Shown here: positions 33,190 to 42,343 of the stretch, piece by piece
Numbering within the stretch: the stretch's first letter is position 1
How the letters are laid out: the number at the start of each line of letters is the position of its first letter
Assembly (NCBI GenBank): GCA_018268395.1
Contig: JAFDWQ010000003.1
Location: forward strand, 531,238-595,237
Origin: Armatimonadota bacterium
Lineage (GTDB): Bacteria; Armatimonadota; Fimbriimonadia; Fimbriimonadales; Fimbriimonadaceae
Direction: 5' to 3'
Length of the DNA: 64,000 nt
Made by a program: the position numbers and the translations under genes
Notes under the pieces: generated by a model
The model's input: only the letters and a program-made list of their open reading frames with translations
Told to the model about the DNA's origin: nothing
The model's database searches: none

Positions 33190-34626
33190 ATGTTGATTTC
33201 AACCATGGCCCTCGGGGCGGTGCTGGGGCCGCTCGCTGCGCAGAACGCCGAACTCACCGTTTACAACCAAGGCTTCGCGCTCGTCAAAGAGCAGCGGACG
33301 CTCCAGCTTCGACAAGGGGTGCAGAAGATCGCGGTGGAGGACGTCGCGCAGATGATCGAGTCGAACAGCGTCGGCATCAAGAGCCTGACCGATCCGGGCT
33401 CGTTCAGCGTCCTCGAACAGAACTATCAGTACGACCTCATTAGCGTCCAGGCGATCCTGAACAAGGCCGTCGGCAAGGAGATCGTCTTCAACCGCGTGCT
33501 GCCGGACGGCAAGAAGGAGCGGATCGTCGGGACGCTCATGGTCGCCCCGACCAACGTCATCAGCACGGGCGACGGCGGCCAGAACTATACGTGGAACGGC
33601 ATGGTCGTCAAGACCTCCGACGGACGGATCCTCTTGAACCCGAGCGGCGAGATCGAGGTCGGCTCGATCCCCGACGGCCTCATATCCAAACCCACTCTGA
33701 TGTGGGAGGTGGACAGTTCGAGGACGGGCGCGAACAACGTCGAGCTCAGCTACTTGACGCAGGGGATGACGTGGAAGAGCGACTACGTCCTGGCGCTGGA
33801 CGGCGGCGGTACGAAAGGCGACCTGAAGGGCTGGGTGACGATGACCAACAACAGCGGCGCGACCTTCACCGGCGCGAAGCTGAAGCTGCTGGCGGGCGAC
33901 GTCTTCCGCAACGTGAACCGGAACATGCCGGGCGGCTTCGGCGGCGGGGCGCGCGGCGCAATGGAAAAGGCGGCCGATGCGTTCCAAGAGGAGACGTTCA
34001 GCGAGTACCACCTCTACACGATGCAGCGGCCCGCGACGATCCGGAACAACGAGATGAAGCAACTGTCGCTGCTCGAGGCCACGGACGTGCCCGTCTCGAA
34101 GAAGCTGATCGTGGACGCGTTGCGCGGCTACGGGCGGTTCTATCCGAGCGAGGGGCTCGTCGGCACGGGGCCGATCAAGCCGCTCTTCCTCGTCGTGTTC
34201 AAGAACGATGAGGCGAGCCACCTCGGAATGCCGCTGCCGGCGGGGAACGTGAAGGTGTTCCAGCGCGACAAGAGCGGTTCGCTCCAGCTCGTCGGCGAGG
34301 CCGGGATCGAGCACACGCCGCGGAACGAGACGCTGTCGCTGGCCGTGGGCCGGTCGTTCGACGTCGTGGCGGAACGTAAGCGCTTGGACTTCCGGTGGCT
34401 GGGGACGTCGTCGCGCGGTTGCGTCGAGAAGTTCGAAGTCGAAGTCCGCAACCGGAAGGAAACGCCCGAGACGGTCCATGTCTACGAGCGGCACTGGGGC
34501 GACTGGAAGGTCACCGAGAAGAACATGGAGTTCACGAAGCTCGATTCCGAGACCATCGACTTCGTCGTCAACCTGAAACCGAACGAAGTCAAGAAGGTCC
34601 TCTACACCGTCGAGACGTACTGGTAA
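33190..34626 (+). CDS. Secreted DUF4139 domain protein
   Basis: 478 residues with a short signal peptide (AAQ). The domain's hallmark phrases are present: AELTVYNQGFALVKEQR at the start, VGSIPDGLISKPTLMW, NNVELSYLTQGMTWKSDYVLAL, WVTMTNNSGATFTGAKLKLLAGDV, and the C-terminal LDFRWLGTSSRGCVEKFEVEVRN with NLKPNEVKKVLYTVE. These are beta-sandwich envelope proteins without a known activity. A GGAG site sits upstream of the ATG. It ends at a bidirectional terminator. Confidence 0.85.
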   Translation: MLISTMALGAVLGPLAAQNAELTVYNQGFALVKEQRTLQLRQGVQKIAVEDVAQMIESNSVGIKSLTDPGSFSVLEQNYQYDLISVQAILNKAVGKEIVFNRVLPDGKKERIVGTLMVAPTNVISTGDGGQNYTWNGMVVKTSDGRILLNPSGEIEVGSIPDGLISKPTLMWEVDSSRTGANNVELSYLTQGMTWKSDYVLALDGGGTKGDLKGWVTMTNNSGATFTGAKLKLLAGDVFRNVNRNMPGGFGGGARGAMEKAADAFQEETFSEYHLYTMQRPATIRNNEMKQLSLLEATDVPVSKKLIVDALRGYGRFYPSEGLVGTGPIKPLFLVVFKNDEASHLGMPLPAGNVKVFQRDKSGSLQLVGEAGIEHTPRNETLSLAVGRSFDVVAERKRLDFRWLGTSSRGCVEKFEVEVRNRKETPETVHVYERHWGDWKVTEKNMEFTKLDSETIDFVVNLKPNEVKKVLYTVETYW

Positions 34627-34660
34627 GGAGTGCCCTCAGGGCAAGCCCGGAAAAAGAAGA

Positions 34661-34696
34661 ACGGCCCGGTCGGATGTCGACCGGGCCGTTTCTTTC
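34661..34696. terminator. Bidirectional intrinsic terminator
   Basis: A perfect 12-bp stem (acggcccggtcg / cgaccgggccgt) with a 5-base loop, followed on the plus strand by TTTCTTTCC and preceded by AAAAAGAAG, which is a T run for the minus strand. It ends both the DUF4139 and the PEP-CTERM genes. Confidence 0.9.
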
Positions 34697-34711
34697 CGTG
34701 TGACCGGAAGG

Positions 34712-35263
34712 TCAGCGGGCAGCCTTGCGCCTGCGGACGATCGCCATCAAGCCGGCACCGACGGCGAGGATGCTCGCCGGCTCCGGAACGGTCTCGACCG
34801 TGATGAAGCCCGTATTGCCGCTCGTGCCCGGGAAGTCCGTGTCGAGCCGCACATGGAACCCGACCCTTTCGACCGACGCCGTGTCGAGCGACGTGTAAGT
34901 CAGCGTGGTGTTCTGACCTGCGGTCAGCCCCTGGTTCGGATTGGACTTCCAACCGGCGATCCCGCCCGTGCTCGCGTTACTGGCGTTCCACTTGAAGTCG
35001 CCCTGGTCGACACCGCTCGCCACAAGGTCGTTGTCGTCGGACAGGTTCCAGAAGCCGATGACGTCGGTGATGTTGTACCAAGTGCTGTTATAAAGGAACT
35101 TCGGGCTCTGCCCGACAGCGACGTTATAGGACAGTCCGCCGTTGCTCGGCGTGACCGTAACGTCCTGGAGGTTGTCGACCGACAAGAAGGAACTCCTTGT
35201 CTGAGCCTGGCCCGCTACCGCCAGCGCTAGTACCGCTCCAACAGAAAGAACTTTGAACCGCAT
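34712..35263 (-). CDS. PEP-CTERM sorting-domain protein
   Basis: 183 residues from ATG 35263; an earlier ATG adds 7 residues and is less likely. Signal peptide (1-20, AGQAQ). The mature part is a compact beta domain of ~130 residues. The C-terminal tail V-P-E-P-A-S, hydrophobic helix ILAVGAGLMAI and basic V-R-R-R-K-A-A-R is the PEP-CTERM sorting signal, recognised by an exosortase (not in this window). It is therefore a predicted surface or exopolysaccharide-associated protein. A TATAGT box lies 9 bases before the ATG. Confidence 0.85.
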   Translation of the reverse strand: MRFKVLSVGAVLALAVAGQAQTRSSFLSVDNLQDVTVTPSNGGLSYNVAVGQSPKFLYNSTWYNITDVIGFWNLSDDNDLVASGVDQGDFKWNASNASTGGIAGWKSNPNQGLTAGQNTTLTYTSLDTASVERVGFHVRLDTDFPGTSGNTGFITVETVPEPASILAVGAGLMAIVRRRKAAR

Positions 35264-35285
35264 TGCCGAGCAACTATAGGACAAT

Positions 35286-36008
35286 TTATCGGCCAGATTG
35301 TTCCTTCGCCTTCGATTCTAGTAACTTTCGTAGCGTATCCTTGATCCCTTCGGCCCACAGCTTGTAGCCGGTCGCGTTGAGGTGGAGGAAGTCGGGGAAG
35401 ACCTCCTGGGGCAACGTGCCGTCCGGTTTCAAGAACGACGGCCCTAAGTCGAGGAACGTGACGCGTTTGTCGTCGGCCAGCGGCTTGAACAGCCGGGTCG
35501 CCTCGGCCACGTCCTTCCTCATCTTGTCCTCCGTGCTTTGGCCCCGAGGAAAGATCCCGAGGAGCAGGATCTTGGCGGAGGGCACGTCTTTCAGGAGCTT
35601 CTCGACGATCGCGCGTACACCGTCCGCCGTCTCTTTCGGCCCGGACGATCCGTGGCCGATGTTGTTCGTCCCGATCATGATCACGATCGCCTTGGGTTTG
35701 AGCCCGATGATCTCGCCGTGACCGAGCCTCCAGAGGACGTGTTCGGTCCGGTCGCCGCTGAATCCGAAGTTCGCGGCGTTATAGGGGGCGAACTCCCTGT
35801 CCCAGACGGCCTTGCCTTCGCCCTCCCAACCCTGGGTGATCGAATCACCGAGGAAGACGAGGTCGACGCCCCCCTTCTTCGTGGTCTCGACACACTGCTC
35901 GTGCCGGGCTTTCCACCAGTCTTCGGACAAGCGTTCGGCGGGAGTGACGGCGACTTGGACGGGGTCGACGAGGGTCATGAGTCCGGCGAGGAGCGGTAGA
36001 AACGGCAC
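35286..36008 (-). CDS. Secreted SGNH/GDSL hydrolase
   Basis: 240 residues from GTG 36008. N-terminal hydrophobic stretch, then the block-I motif VFLGDSITQG with S56, block II/III NFGFSGDRTEHVLWRLGHGE and IGTNNIGHG, and the C-terminal D-F-L-H-L-N-A-T-G-Y with the catalytic Asp and His. The layout fits the platelet-activating-factor acetylhydrolase-type SGNH esterases, usually active on acetylated sugars or esters. A TAGAAT box lies 6 bases before the GTG. It stops 23 bases before the PEP-CTERM start on the same strand. Confidence 0.88.
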   Translation of the reverse strand: MPFLPLLAGLMTLVDPVQVAVTPAERLSEDWWKARHEQCVETTKKGGVDLVFLGDSITQGWEGEGKAVWDREFAPYNAANFGFSGDRTEHVLWRLGHGEIIGLKPKAIVIMIGTNNIGHGSSGPKETADGVRAIVEKLLKDVPSAKILLLGIFPRGQSTEDKMRKDVAEATRLFKPLADDKRVTFLDLGPSFLKPDGTLPQEVFPDFLHLNATGYKLWAEGIKDTLRKLLESKAKEQSGR

Positions 36009-36014
36009 GGTTCG

Positions 36015-36020
36015 ATTCTA
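36015..36020 (-). promoter_or_regulatory. Candidate -10 box for the SGNH hydrolase
   Basis: Minus-strand TAGAAT, 6 bases, then the GTG start. No ribosome site, so a leaderless mRNA is likely. Confidence 0.45.
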
Positions 36021-36157
36021 GTCAATGGCCGATCCTCCGCGCTGACCGCAATCCTAACGCAAACCGTGCCCTTCTTGCACCAAAAGGCGACCGATCCGGA
36101 ACATAAGTAGACGATAATGGAGCGTCGCCGGCACATTGTCCGGCAGAAGGACGATCC

Positions 36158-38620
36158 ATGATGATTCGAAGCACGCATCCCAAGAGGAGCCGCGCGCCGG
36201 GCCAAGTAGCCCGAGCGCTCTTGGCCGCCGCACTTGCGGCGACCGCACTGGCAGCAGGAGCACAGAAGGCTCAGGCGCCTCCGACGGTAAGGGACGGTAC
36301 CGTTCCCCAAGCCCGGTGGGGCGACATGAAGGGCAAGCCGTTCGCGCGGGTCCCCGGCACGTCGGTCACGACCCTCCTGCCCGTCGTCGACTACCCCAAC
36401 CCGACCCGTCCGACGAACCCGGACTGGGAAGGCAAGGAAGAGGAGATGTACGGAGGCAAGAAGTACGTCCGAAAGGCCGACGAACTGCCGCCCGTCTTCT
36501 TGGACAACCCCGGCATCGCTACGAACGCCTTGACCACCGATTTCATCGGCATCGGTCAGACCGCCTTGCGGCCGCCCGACTGTTCGATGGCGGTAGGACG
36601 GGACCACATCGTACAGACGGTGAACGACAGGTTCCGGATCAGCGACAAGGCCGGTATCACCATCTTCGAGGCTGACATCCCCGACTGGCTCAGCGATCCG
36701 AACGGCTTCTACTTCGACCCCAAGGTCATCTACGACCCGTGGCGTTCGAACTTCTGCATGCTGTGGCACAGGTGGGACGACGCCAACCAGCAGTCCCAGC
36801 TCGTCCTCATCGGCAGCGACGACAGCAACCCGGTCGGCACGTGGTACGTCCATCGGTTCGACAGCGACATCACGATCTCCGGTAAACGGACGAAGCCGGA
36901 CTATTTCGACCTTGGCTACTGCAGCAAGGCGATCGTGATCTCCGGGAACATGTTCAACTGGGACGGGACGGGTTTCTCGACCGGAGCCATCGCCATGTTC
37001 AATCCCGCCGAAATCTACACCTCGGGCGGGGCGGGTTGGCTGATCTATGTCGGCTTCAACAATGCGAACGGCACGGAAGCGGCGACGATCCGTCCGGCGC
37101 ACATGCTGCGCTCGTTCGGGAGCGGCTGGGACCAGATCTTGGTCAACTCGGCGGGAGGCGGAGGCAACTTCCTCTCGGTCTGGAAGCTGACGGACCCCTT
37201 GAACACGGACGGGAACCTGGCGTTCAACCGAACGACGATCACGGTCAACGCCTATACGCTTCCGCCCAACGCCAACCAGCCGGGATCTGGTTCGACGCTC
37301 GACACGATCGACTGTCGGCTCATGCCCGTGTACGTCGACGATGCGGCGCCCGGTCAGACCACCAGTTCCACGCTCTATACCGGACTGAGCGACGCGAGCG
37401 CGGACGGGACGAGGGCGGAAGCCAGGTTGTTCGTCGTGGACCCGATCGCGGGAACCAAGGCGTTGGACACGAGCTTTACAGACGGGACGAACGACTACTG
37501 GTTCCCGACTCCGAGCGCCGAATACGGCCACAACTGCACGTGGGTCTTCGCTCGGGCGGGCACCGTCTTCGGTGAAGCCCGCTTCGTGACGTGGGACCCG
37601 GCCGGAGGGCTGGGAACGAGCGTCGTTCTCAAAGCTGGCGAAGGCCTTTACACGCTCTCCCGTTGGGGCGACTACTTCGGAGGCGAACCGGACTGGGGCG
37701 ACTACTATCTGAACGGCCTCTCTTCAGGCCGCCAGAAGATGTGGTTCTATGCCGAGTATGCGGAGACGGGCAACGTCTGGGGCACGTGGGTCGGTTGCAC
37801 GCGGCCCATCGGCGTAGCCGCCGGCTCCATGAGCGTCAGTCCGGCCGCCGACCAGAGCCTGTTCTGGTACCGTGGAGCCGCGTCCGGCCCGGACGTCGAC
37901 TATACGGTCACGAACTCGGGCGACGTGAGCTTCCTTTACCGGGTTCGCAGCCTGGCGAGCTGGCTCGCCGCTTCACCGTCGCAAGACGAGGTCGGCACGA
38001 CTCCGAACACCGGCCACTGCTTCATCGGGCCGGACGCGTCAGGTTTGAACCTGAACTTTGGCGTCTACAGTGATACGTTCCAGTTCGAGAACGCTTACAC
38101 CGGCTCGCTGCTGAACCGGACGATCGAAGGACGGGTCGGCGAACTGCTCAAACCGGCGACGATGACCGTGGAACTCGGCAAGTTGAACTCCGGTGACGTG
38201 ACCGGCTTCGCGGCATCCGGCGACGGGATCGTCGTCCGGGTGTGCAAGTTCGTGGTTCCGAACGCGAACGCCTACCCGGTCACCGTGCGGCTTGACGCGA
38301 CGTTGTCCGGCTCCGGTGCCACGACGGTCAGCGACGTCGTGTTCACAGTCCGGTCCCGCGTCACGGTCGGCGGAGCGTTCATCCAGACCTTGGAACTCTT
38401 CAACTGGCAGACGAACGGGTACGACGCTCAATCGGTGACGAACGCGGTCAACACGACCTTCGCGAACCGCAGCCTGAACCCGAACGGCGACTTGACCCGG
38501 TTCGTCAACCAGACGACGAGGCAGATGCGCGCCCGTGTCAAGATCAAGCCCAACGGGGTCGTCGCTTCGGCTTCGTGGTGCGGCGAGTTCGACTACGGCG
38601 TGTTCGATACGCGTCCCTGA
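36158..38620 (+). CDS. 820-residue secreted protein with propeller-like core
   Basis: Signal sequence (1-38) with basic N-terminus; ATG 36158 has AGAAGG 7 bases upstream. Residues ~130-560 contain repeated W-, G- and D-rich strands; CSMAVGRDHIVQTVNDRFRI resembles motifs of secreted bacterial beta-propeller proteins. Residues ~580-820 are beta-sandwich domains (DVDYTVTNSGDVSFLYRV, TVRLDATLSGSGATTVSDVV). The phrases WDQILVNSAGGGGNF and GGEPDWGDYYLNG are not from a family I recognise. No sorting or anchoring tail, so it is probably released or bound to the cell surface. Confidence 0.6.
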   Translation: MMIRSTHPKRSRAPGQVARALLAAALAATALAAGAQKAQAPPTVRDGTVPQARWGDMKGKPFARVPGTSVTTLLPVVDYPNPTRPTNPDWEGKEEEMYGGKKYVRKADELPPVFLDNPGIATNALTTDFIGIGQTALRPPDCSMAVGRDHIVQTVNDRFRISDKAGITIFEADIPDWLSDPNGFYFDPKVIYDPWRSNFCMLWHRWDDANQQSQLVLIGSDDSNPVGTWYVHRFDSDITISGKRTKPDYFDLGYCSKAIVISGNMFNWDGTGFSTGAIAMFNPAEIYTSGGAGWLIYVGFNNANGTEAATIRPAHMLRSFGSGWDQILVNSAGGGGNFLSVWKLTDPLNTDGNLAFNRTTITVNAYTLPPNANQPGSGSTLDTIDCRLMPVYVDDAAPGQTTSSTLYTGLSDASADGTRAEARLFVVDPIAGTKALDTSFTDGTNDYWFPTPSAEYGHNCTWVFARAGTVFGEARFVTWDPAGGLGTSVVLKAGEGLYTLSRWGDYFGGEPDWGDYYLNGLSSGRQKMWFYAEYAETGNVWGTWVGCTRPIGVAAGSMSVSPAADQSLFWYRGAASGPDVDYTVTNSGDVSFLYRVRSLASWLAASPSQDEVGTTPNTGHCFIGPDASGLNLNFGVYSDTFQFENAYTGSLLNRTIEGRVGELLKPATMTVELGKLNSGDVTGFAASGDGIVVRVCKFVVPNANAYPVTVRLDATLSGSGATTVSDVVFTVRSRVTVGGAFIQTLELFNWQTNGYDAQSVTNAVNTTFANRSLNPNGDLTRFVNQTTRQMRARVKIKPNGVVASASWCGEFDYGVFDTRP

Positions 38621-38630
38621 CGCGTCAGTC

Positions 38631-38658
38631 GCCCGGCCCTGCTTCGGCAGGGCCGGGC
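38631..38658 (+). terminator. Strong 12-bp stem with UUCG tetraloop
   Basis: gcccggccctgc-ttcg-gcagggccgggc begins ten bases after the stop at 38620. Perfect stem and an exceptionally stable tetraloop; no T run follows, so it may be Rho-assisted or an mRNA 3-prime protector. Confidence 0.7.
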
Positions 38659-38730
38659 GTCGTCTCAAAACTCCATCCTGTCTGCAACGGACGCCCGCCG
38701 CTTCCGATAGGGAATGATGGACGGAACCGC

Positions 38731-40029
38731 ATGAGGACGTTCCTGACGGTTTGGGCAGGTCAGCTCGTTTCGTTGCTCGGTTCGGGACTGACCAATTTCG
38801 GTCTCGGCGTCTGGGTGTACCAGAAGACGGGCTCGGCCACGATGTTCGCGATGATCGGGGTCTTGGCCGTCCTTCCCGGACTTTTGGCAGCACCCCTCGC
38901 CGGCGTGATCGTAGACCGGACCGACAGGCGCCTGGTCATGCTCGCAGGCGACGTCGCTTGTGCTCTGGCCGTCGTTTTCGCCGCTGTCGCGGCCTGGTCC
39001 GGGACGATCCAGGTCTGGCACGTCATGGTGCTGGCGTTCGTCACTTCGACCGCGGCCGCCTTTCAAGTCCCGGCTTATGCAGCGGCCGTTTCGACCTTGG
39101 TGCCCAAAGAGCAGTTGGCCCGGACCGCGAGCATGATCCAAGCGGGCCAGGCGGTCGCCGACCTCGCGGCTCCGATCCTGGGCGGCCTGTTGTTCCTCCG
39201 CGTCGGTCTTCACGGCCTCATCTTCATCGACTTCGTAAGCTTCTTCGCTGCGATCGCGACCTTGATGTTCGTCCGCTTCCCAAAAATCGAACGGCCGGAT
39301 GAAGGCACACCCGAAGCGTCATCGTTCAAGGCCGAGTTCAAGGAGGGCCTCGGGTTCATCCGTTCACGGCCCGGGCTCTTGATCCTGCTCGCCTATTTCG
39401 CGACCCTGAACTTCCTCCTTCCTATGGCCGGGGTCCTCTTCGCCCCGTTGATCCTGAGCATCGCCGGCCCGGACGGGTTTGGCACGGTCAGTTCCGTCTT
39501 GGGCGCAGGGATGCTGGCTGGAAGCTTGATCGTGGCGGCCAAGCCGCCGAAAGGGAATTCCGCCGTCCTGGTCGCCGTCGCCGGAATCGCGACGGGAGCG
39601 ATGATCGCCGGCGTCGGGTTGCGACCGGACCTGCTCGTGATCGGGACGTTCGGGTTCCTCATGATGGCGACCGTTCCCCTCATGAACGGACCGAGCCAAG
39701 CGATCTGGCAGACCAAGGTTCCGCACGAACTGCAAGGTCGTGTCTTCTCCGTCCGTCGAATGATCGCGCAGGCGACCGTTCCGGTCGCGATGATCATTTC
39801 CGGGCCGCTCGTCGACCAGGTGGTCGGCCCCGCCATGATGCCCGGAGGGGCGTTGGCACCGGCCTTGGGCGGTTTTCTCGGGACCGGGCCTGGGCGAGGT
39901 GCCGGACTGGTCTTCGTGACCATGGGCGTTCTGACGGTGATGGCGTCACTCATAGCACTCGCCAGCCCGAAGTTCCGCAACGTCGAATCGGACCTTCCAG
40001 ACGCCGTACCCGCGACGGCTGCGACGTAA
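38731..40029 (+). CDS. MFS transporter (MFS_3/EntS-like)
   Basis: 432 residues from ATG 38731; an in-frame extension upstream is arginine-rich and crosses the terminator. About 11-12 hydrophobic helices, including RTFLTVWAGQLVSLLGSGLTN at the start, the family motif GVIVDRTDRRLVML between helices 2 and 3, and VPHELQGRVFSVRRM in the C-terminal half. These proteins export drugs or siderophores by proton exchange. A proline/glycine-rich insertion (~375-395: MMPGGALAPALGGFLGTGPG) is unusual. The substrate is unknown. Confidence 0.8.
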   Translation: MRTFLTVWAGQLVSLLGSGLTNFGLGVWVYQKTGSATMFAMIGVLAVLPGLLAAPLAGVIVDRTDRRLVMLAGDVACALAVVFAAVAAWSGTIQVWHVMVLAFVTSTAAAFQVPAYAAAVSTLVPKEQLARTASMIQAGQAVADLAAPILGGLLFLRVGLHGLIFIDFVSFFAAIATLMFVRFPKIERPDEGTPEASSFKAEFKEGLGFIRSRPGLLILLAYFATLNFLLPMAGVLFAPLILSIAGPDGFGTVSSVLGAGMLAGSLIVAAKPPKGNSAVLVAVAGIATGAMIAGVGLRPDLLVIGTFGFLMMATVPLMNGPSQAIWQTKVPHELQGRVFSVRRMIAQATVPVAMIISGPLVDQVVGPAMMPGGALAPALGGFLGTGPGRGAGLVFVTMGVLTVMASLIALASPKFRNVESDLPDAVPATAAT

Positions 40030-40056
40030 GCCGGGACAACGGGGTACAAGCGGACG

Positions 40057-40746
40057 ATGTCCGTCGCGCTGTCCCTTGTCGTCCTCGCGTCGTTACCGCG
40101 CCCCGGCGACGCCCCTTCAGACGATCTGCTCAAGTACGTCTATCCGTTAGCGCCTCGACTCGCCTGCCCTCCCGTCGAGACGGACACCCGGGACTTACCC
40201 GAGGCGGAAGACTGGGCAAGGGCGGCGAAGAGCCTGGTCGAGTCGTGGTATCCCGAAATCTGCTCCTTACTGTCGACTCAAGACTACAAGCCGCCGAAGA
40301 GGATCCGGCTCGTTTTCAAGAAGAAGATCTCGGCGCCGGCCTATGCGTCAGGAGGGACGATCACGATCAACGGTGAATGGATCGCGAAACACCCTGAAGA
40401 CCTCGGAATGGTGGTCCATGAATTGACCCACGTCGTCCAGGCCTATCCCCGTTCGAGGACCGACACAGGCTGGCTCGTCGAAGGGATCGCCGATTATGTC
40501 CGATGGTGGCGCTATGAACCCGAGGCGCCACGTTCGAAGATCGATCCGGCCAAAGCCAAGTTCACGGACTCCTACCGGACGACGGCATGGTTCCTGGCCT
40601 GGGCTTCCCAGAAGTACGACCGCAGGCTCGTCCCTGACCTCGATCTGGCCCTGAGAAAGGCCGAAGATCCCTTGCCCGTCTTTTCAAAGCGGACAGGAAA
40701 GGACGTCGAATCGCTCTGGAAGGAGTTCATCGAAGGCCGAAAATGA
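40057..40746 (+). CDS. Basic secretory protein family, HExxH metallopeptidase-like
   Basis: 229 residues. N-terminal signal-like helix (SVALSLVVLASL). The mature protein has the zinc signature H-E-L-T-H in MVVHELTHVVQAY at ~125-137 and the following WLVEGIADYVRWWRY, where the Glu of the W-L-x-E-G-I-A-D-Y-x-R motif completes a thermolysin-like site. It matches the basic secretory protein (BSP) family, secreted putative peptidases. TACAAG 6 bases before ATG 40057 could give a leaderless mRNA. Confidence 0.8.
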   Translation: MSVALSLVVLASLPRPGDAPSDDLLKYVYPLAPRLACPPVETDTRDLPEAEDWARAAKSLVESWYPEICSLLSTQDYKPPKRIRLVFKKKISAPAYASGGTITINGEWIAKHPEDLGMVVHELTHVVQAYPRSRTDTGWLVEGIADYVRWWRYEPEAPRSKIDPAKAKFTDSYRTTAWFLAWASQKYDRRLVPDLDLALRKAEDPLPVFSKRTGKDVESLWKEFIEGRK

Positions 40747-40749
40747 CGG

Positions 40750-40771
40750 CGGGTGCGGAGACCCGCACCCG
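40750..40771. terminator. Stem-loop between two convergent genes
   Basis: 9-bp stem (cgggtgcgg/ccgcacccg) with a 4-base loop between the stop of the BSP gene and the stop of the DinB gene. On the minus strand it is followed by CCGTCATTTTC, a short T run. Confidence 0.65.
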
Positions 40772-40784
40772 ACCGCCGCTCCTC

Positions 40785-41270
40785 TCAACCCATCCAGTGG
40801 ACGTCGCCGTCGCCGTTCAAGGCTTGGATCAGGTTCAACTGACCGTCGTGGTACCAGATGTGGTTCACCGCGATCGTGGCGAGCATGAAGACCGTGGACT
40901 CCATCTGCCACGGCGCCATCACCGTCTTCGTCAACGTCGCTTCGTCCGCAGCGGACAGCGCCGCCGACAGTTCGTCGACCGCTTCGGTGAACGCGGCCAC
41001 GACCTGGTCCTTCGTCGTCAGGCTCCGAAAGGCCTCGGAATCGCCTTCGCTCATCGTCGGGGTCTCGCCGCGCAAAACGCCCGACATCCACTTGCACATT
41101 CCGATCGCGTCGCCCGTCAGGACGTTCACCGGACGGGCGACCCCGCCCGAAGACTCGGTGATGGTCGCTTCAGGCATCGCGTTCAGGTCGGCGATGTACA
41201 TTCCCTTCAGGCCGGCCAGCCACTGGACCAGGTTCTCTCTCGCGTCGATTCTCTCGGCAACGTTACTCAT
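40785..41270 (-). CDS. DinB-family protein (second copy)
   Basis: 161 residues. Four-helix bundle with the final-helix motif N-H-I-W-Y-H-D-G-Q-L-N (residues ~136-146), giving two ligand histidines; NLVQWLAGLKGMYIADLNAMP is helix 1. A strong site (GGAGGAGG, 9 bases) precedes ATG 41270, with a -10-like TATCAT further up. A paralogue in fold only lies at 7179. The substrate is unknown. Confidence 0.8.
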   Translation of the reverse strand: MSNVAERIDARENLVQWLAGLKGMYIADLNAMPEATITESSGGVARPVNVLTGDAIGMCKWMSGVLRGETPTMSEGDSEAFRSLTTKDQVVAAFTEAVDELSAALSAADEATLTKTVMAPWQMESTVFMLATIAVNHIWYHDGQLNLIQALNGDGDVHWMG

Positions 41271-41374
41271 AAGAATAATCCTCCTCCCTATGATAGCTCG
41301 TAGGGAACCTGGAACGCAACAGGTGTCTACTAGTTCACCGATTCTTCACGTTCGAGTTTTCCACACTCGGCCCG

Positions 41375-42226
41375 TTACAGGTCCACCGCCATCTCGAACT
41401 GGCTGACCGACATCTCCCGGAACCCGGTCTTCTGGAAGAACCCTCGGGCGAGGTCGTCGGGGACGTCGACGGACGTGAAGATCCTCCGTCCCGGATAAAC
41501 GGACGCTAGGCCTTCGATCAAACTCCGGCCGACGCCTTGGCCGCGGTGTTCTCGCGCGACCGCGACCTGCCAGAGCACCGCTCTCTCCGGACCGAGGTCG
41601 GAGACGAGCGACACCGCACGGCCGTCCAAGGTCCATGCTTCGACGGGCGGGGCCAACTGGGCGAGCGTCGTCGCTTGCAGGTTCCAGGGCAGGTCGGCCG
41701 GGCACAGGTCATGAAACCGTCTTACCGCTTCAGACGGGTCCAGAGGTTCCAAGCCGGACGGACCCGGCCGGCTTGGAACACCGTCCCGCTCCCACCCCAC
41801 GATCCTTCGCGTCTTGCGCATTCCGACGGACTCGTAGAGGGCGATCGCGGGCGGGTTCTGTTCGATGACTTCCAACACCACGCGCTTTTCGCCTCTGGAG
41901 CGGGCTTCCAAGATCGCGGCCGACATCACGTGCTTGCCGACGCCCTGACCGCGACGGCGCCGGGCCACCGCCATTGCGGCGATGCGCGAGGTCCATCCCC
42001 TTCTTGCGACGAAGACGACCGCCGCCGGCCCCTCGTCGTCCAGCCAGACCGTGCTGGCTTCGACGTCGAGACTTTCGCGGCGAAACCTCCGCTCTGCCTG
42101 TGGGGCCGTCAACGTGAACGGCACGACATAGTCTTCGAAGCAGTGGTTCAGGGCCGCGCAGAGGTCGGTCGCCGACCAATCGATCGCGGGCGTCGGTCGA
42201 AGTCCTGAGTCCCGAAAGCCGGCCAT
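41375..42226 (-). CDS. Tandem GNAT N-acetyltransferase
   Basis: 283 residues from ATG 42226. Two GNAT domains: the first (~1-140) has the acetyl-CoA loop RRRRGQGVGKHVM and later QNPPAIALYESVGMRK; the second (~150-283) has REHRGQGVGRSLIEGLA. The R/Q-x-x-G-x-G/A pattern in both shows both can bind acetyl-CoA. Such fused pairs often have one catalytic and one regulatory domain. The acceptor is unknown. An earlier ATG is possible but adds 22 residues with no known family match. Confidence 0.8.
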   Translation of the reverse strand: MAGFRDSGLRPTPAIDWSATDLCAALNHCFEDYVVPFTLTAPQAERRFRRESLDVEASTVWLDDEGPAAVVFVARRGWTSRIAAMAVARRRRGQGVGKHVMSAAILEARSRGEKRVVLEVIEQNPPAIALYESVGMRKTRRIVGWERDGVPSRPGPSGLEPLDPSEAVRRFHDLCPADLPWNLQATTLAQLAPPVEAWTLDGRAVSLVSDLGPERAVLWQVAVAREHRGQGVGRSLIEGLASVYPGRRIFTSVDVPDDLARGFFQKTGFREMSVSQFEMAVDL

Positions 42227-42283
42227 ATCCTCGGAATACCCGACTGACAGCGCCAGAGACTCCCTGAAGAAGGGGCCGTGTGA

Positions 42284-42320
42284 AAAACGCAAGGCCGCTC
42301 CAGAAGTGGAGCGGCCTTGC
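42284..42320 (-). terminator. Intrinsic terminator of the HPPD gene
   Basis: Minus strand: a perfect 14-bp stem (gcaaggccgctcca and its complement) with a 4-base loop, then GTTTTTCA. It begins 23 bases after the stop at 42344. Confidence 0.9.
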
Positions 42321-42343
42321 GGGCCTAGGGCGTCCGAACAGGT

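Noticed and set aside
33199-34494. Minus-strand open frame of 431 codons
   Set aside because: Antisense of the DUF4139 gene; GC-rich DNA keeps such frames open.
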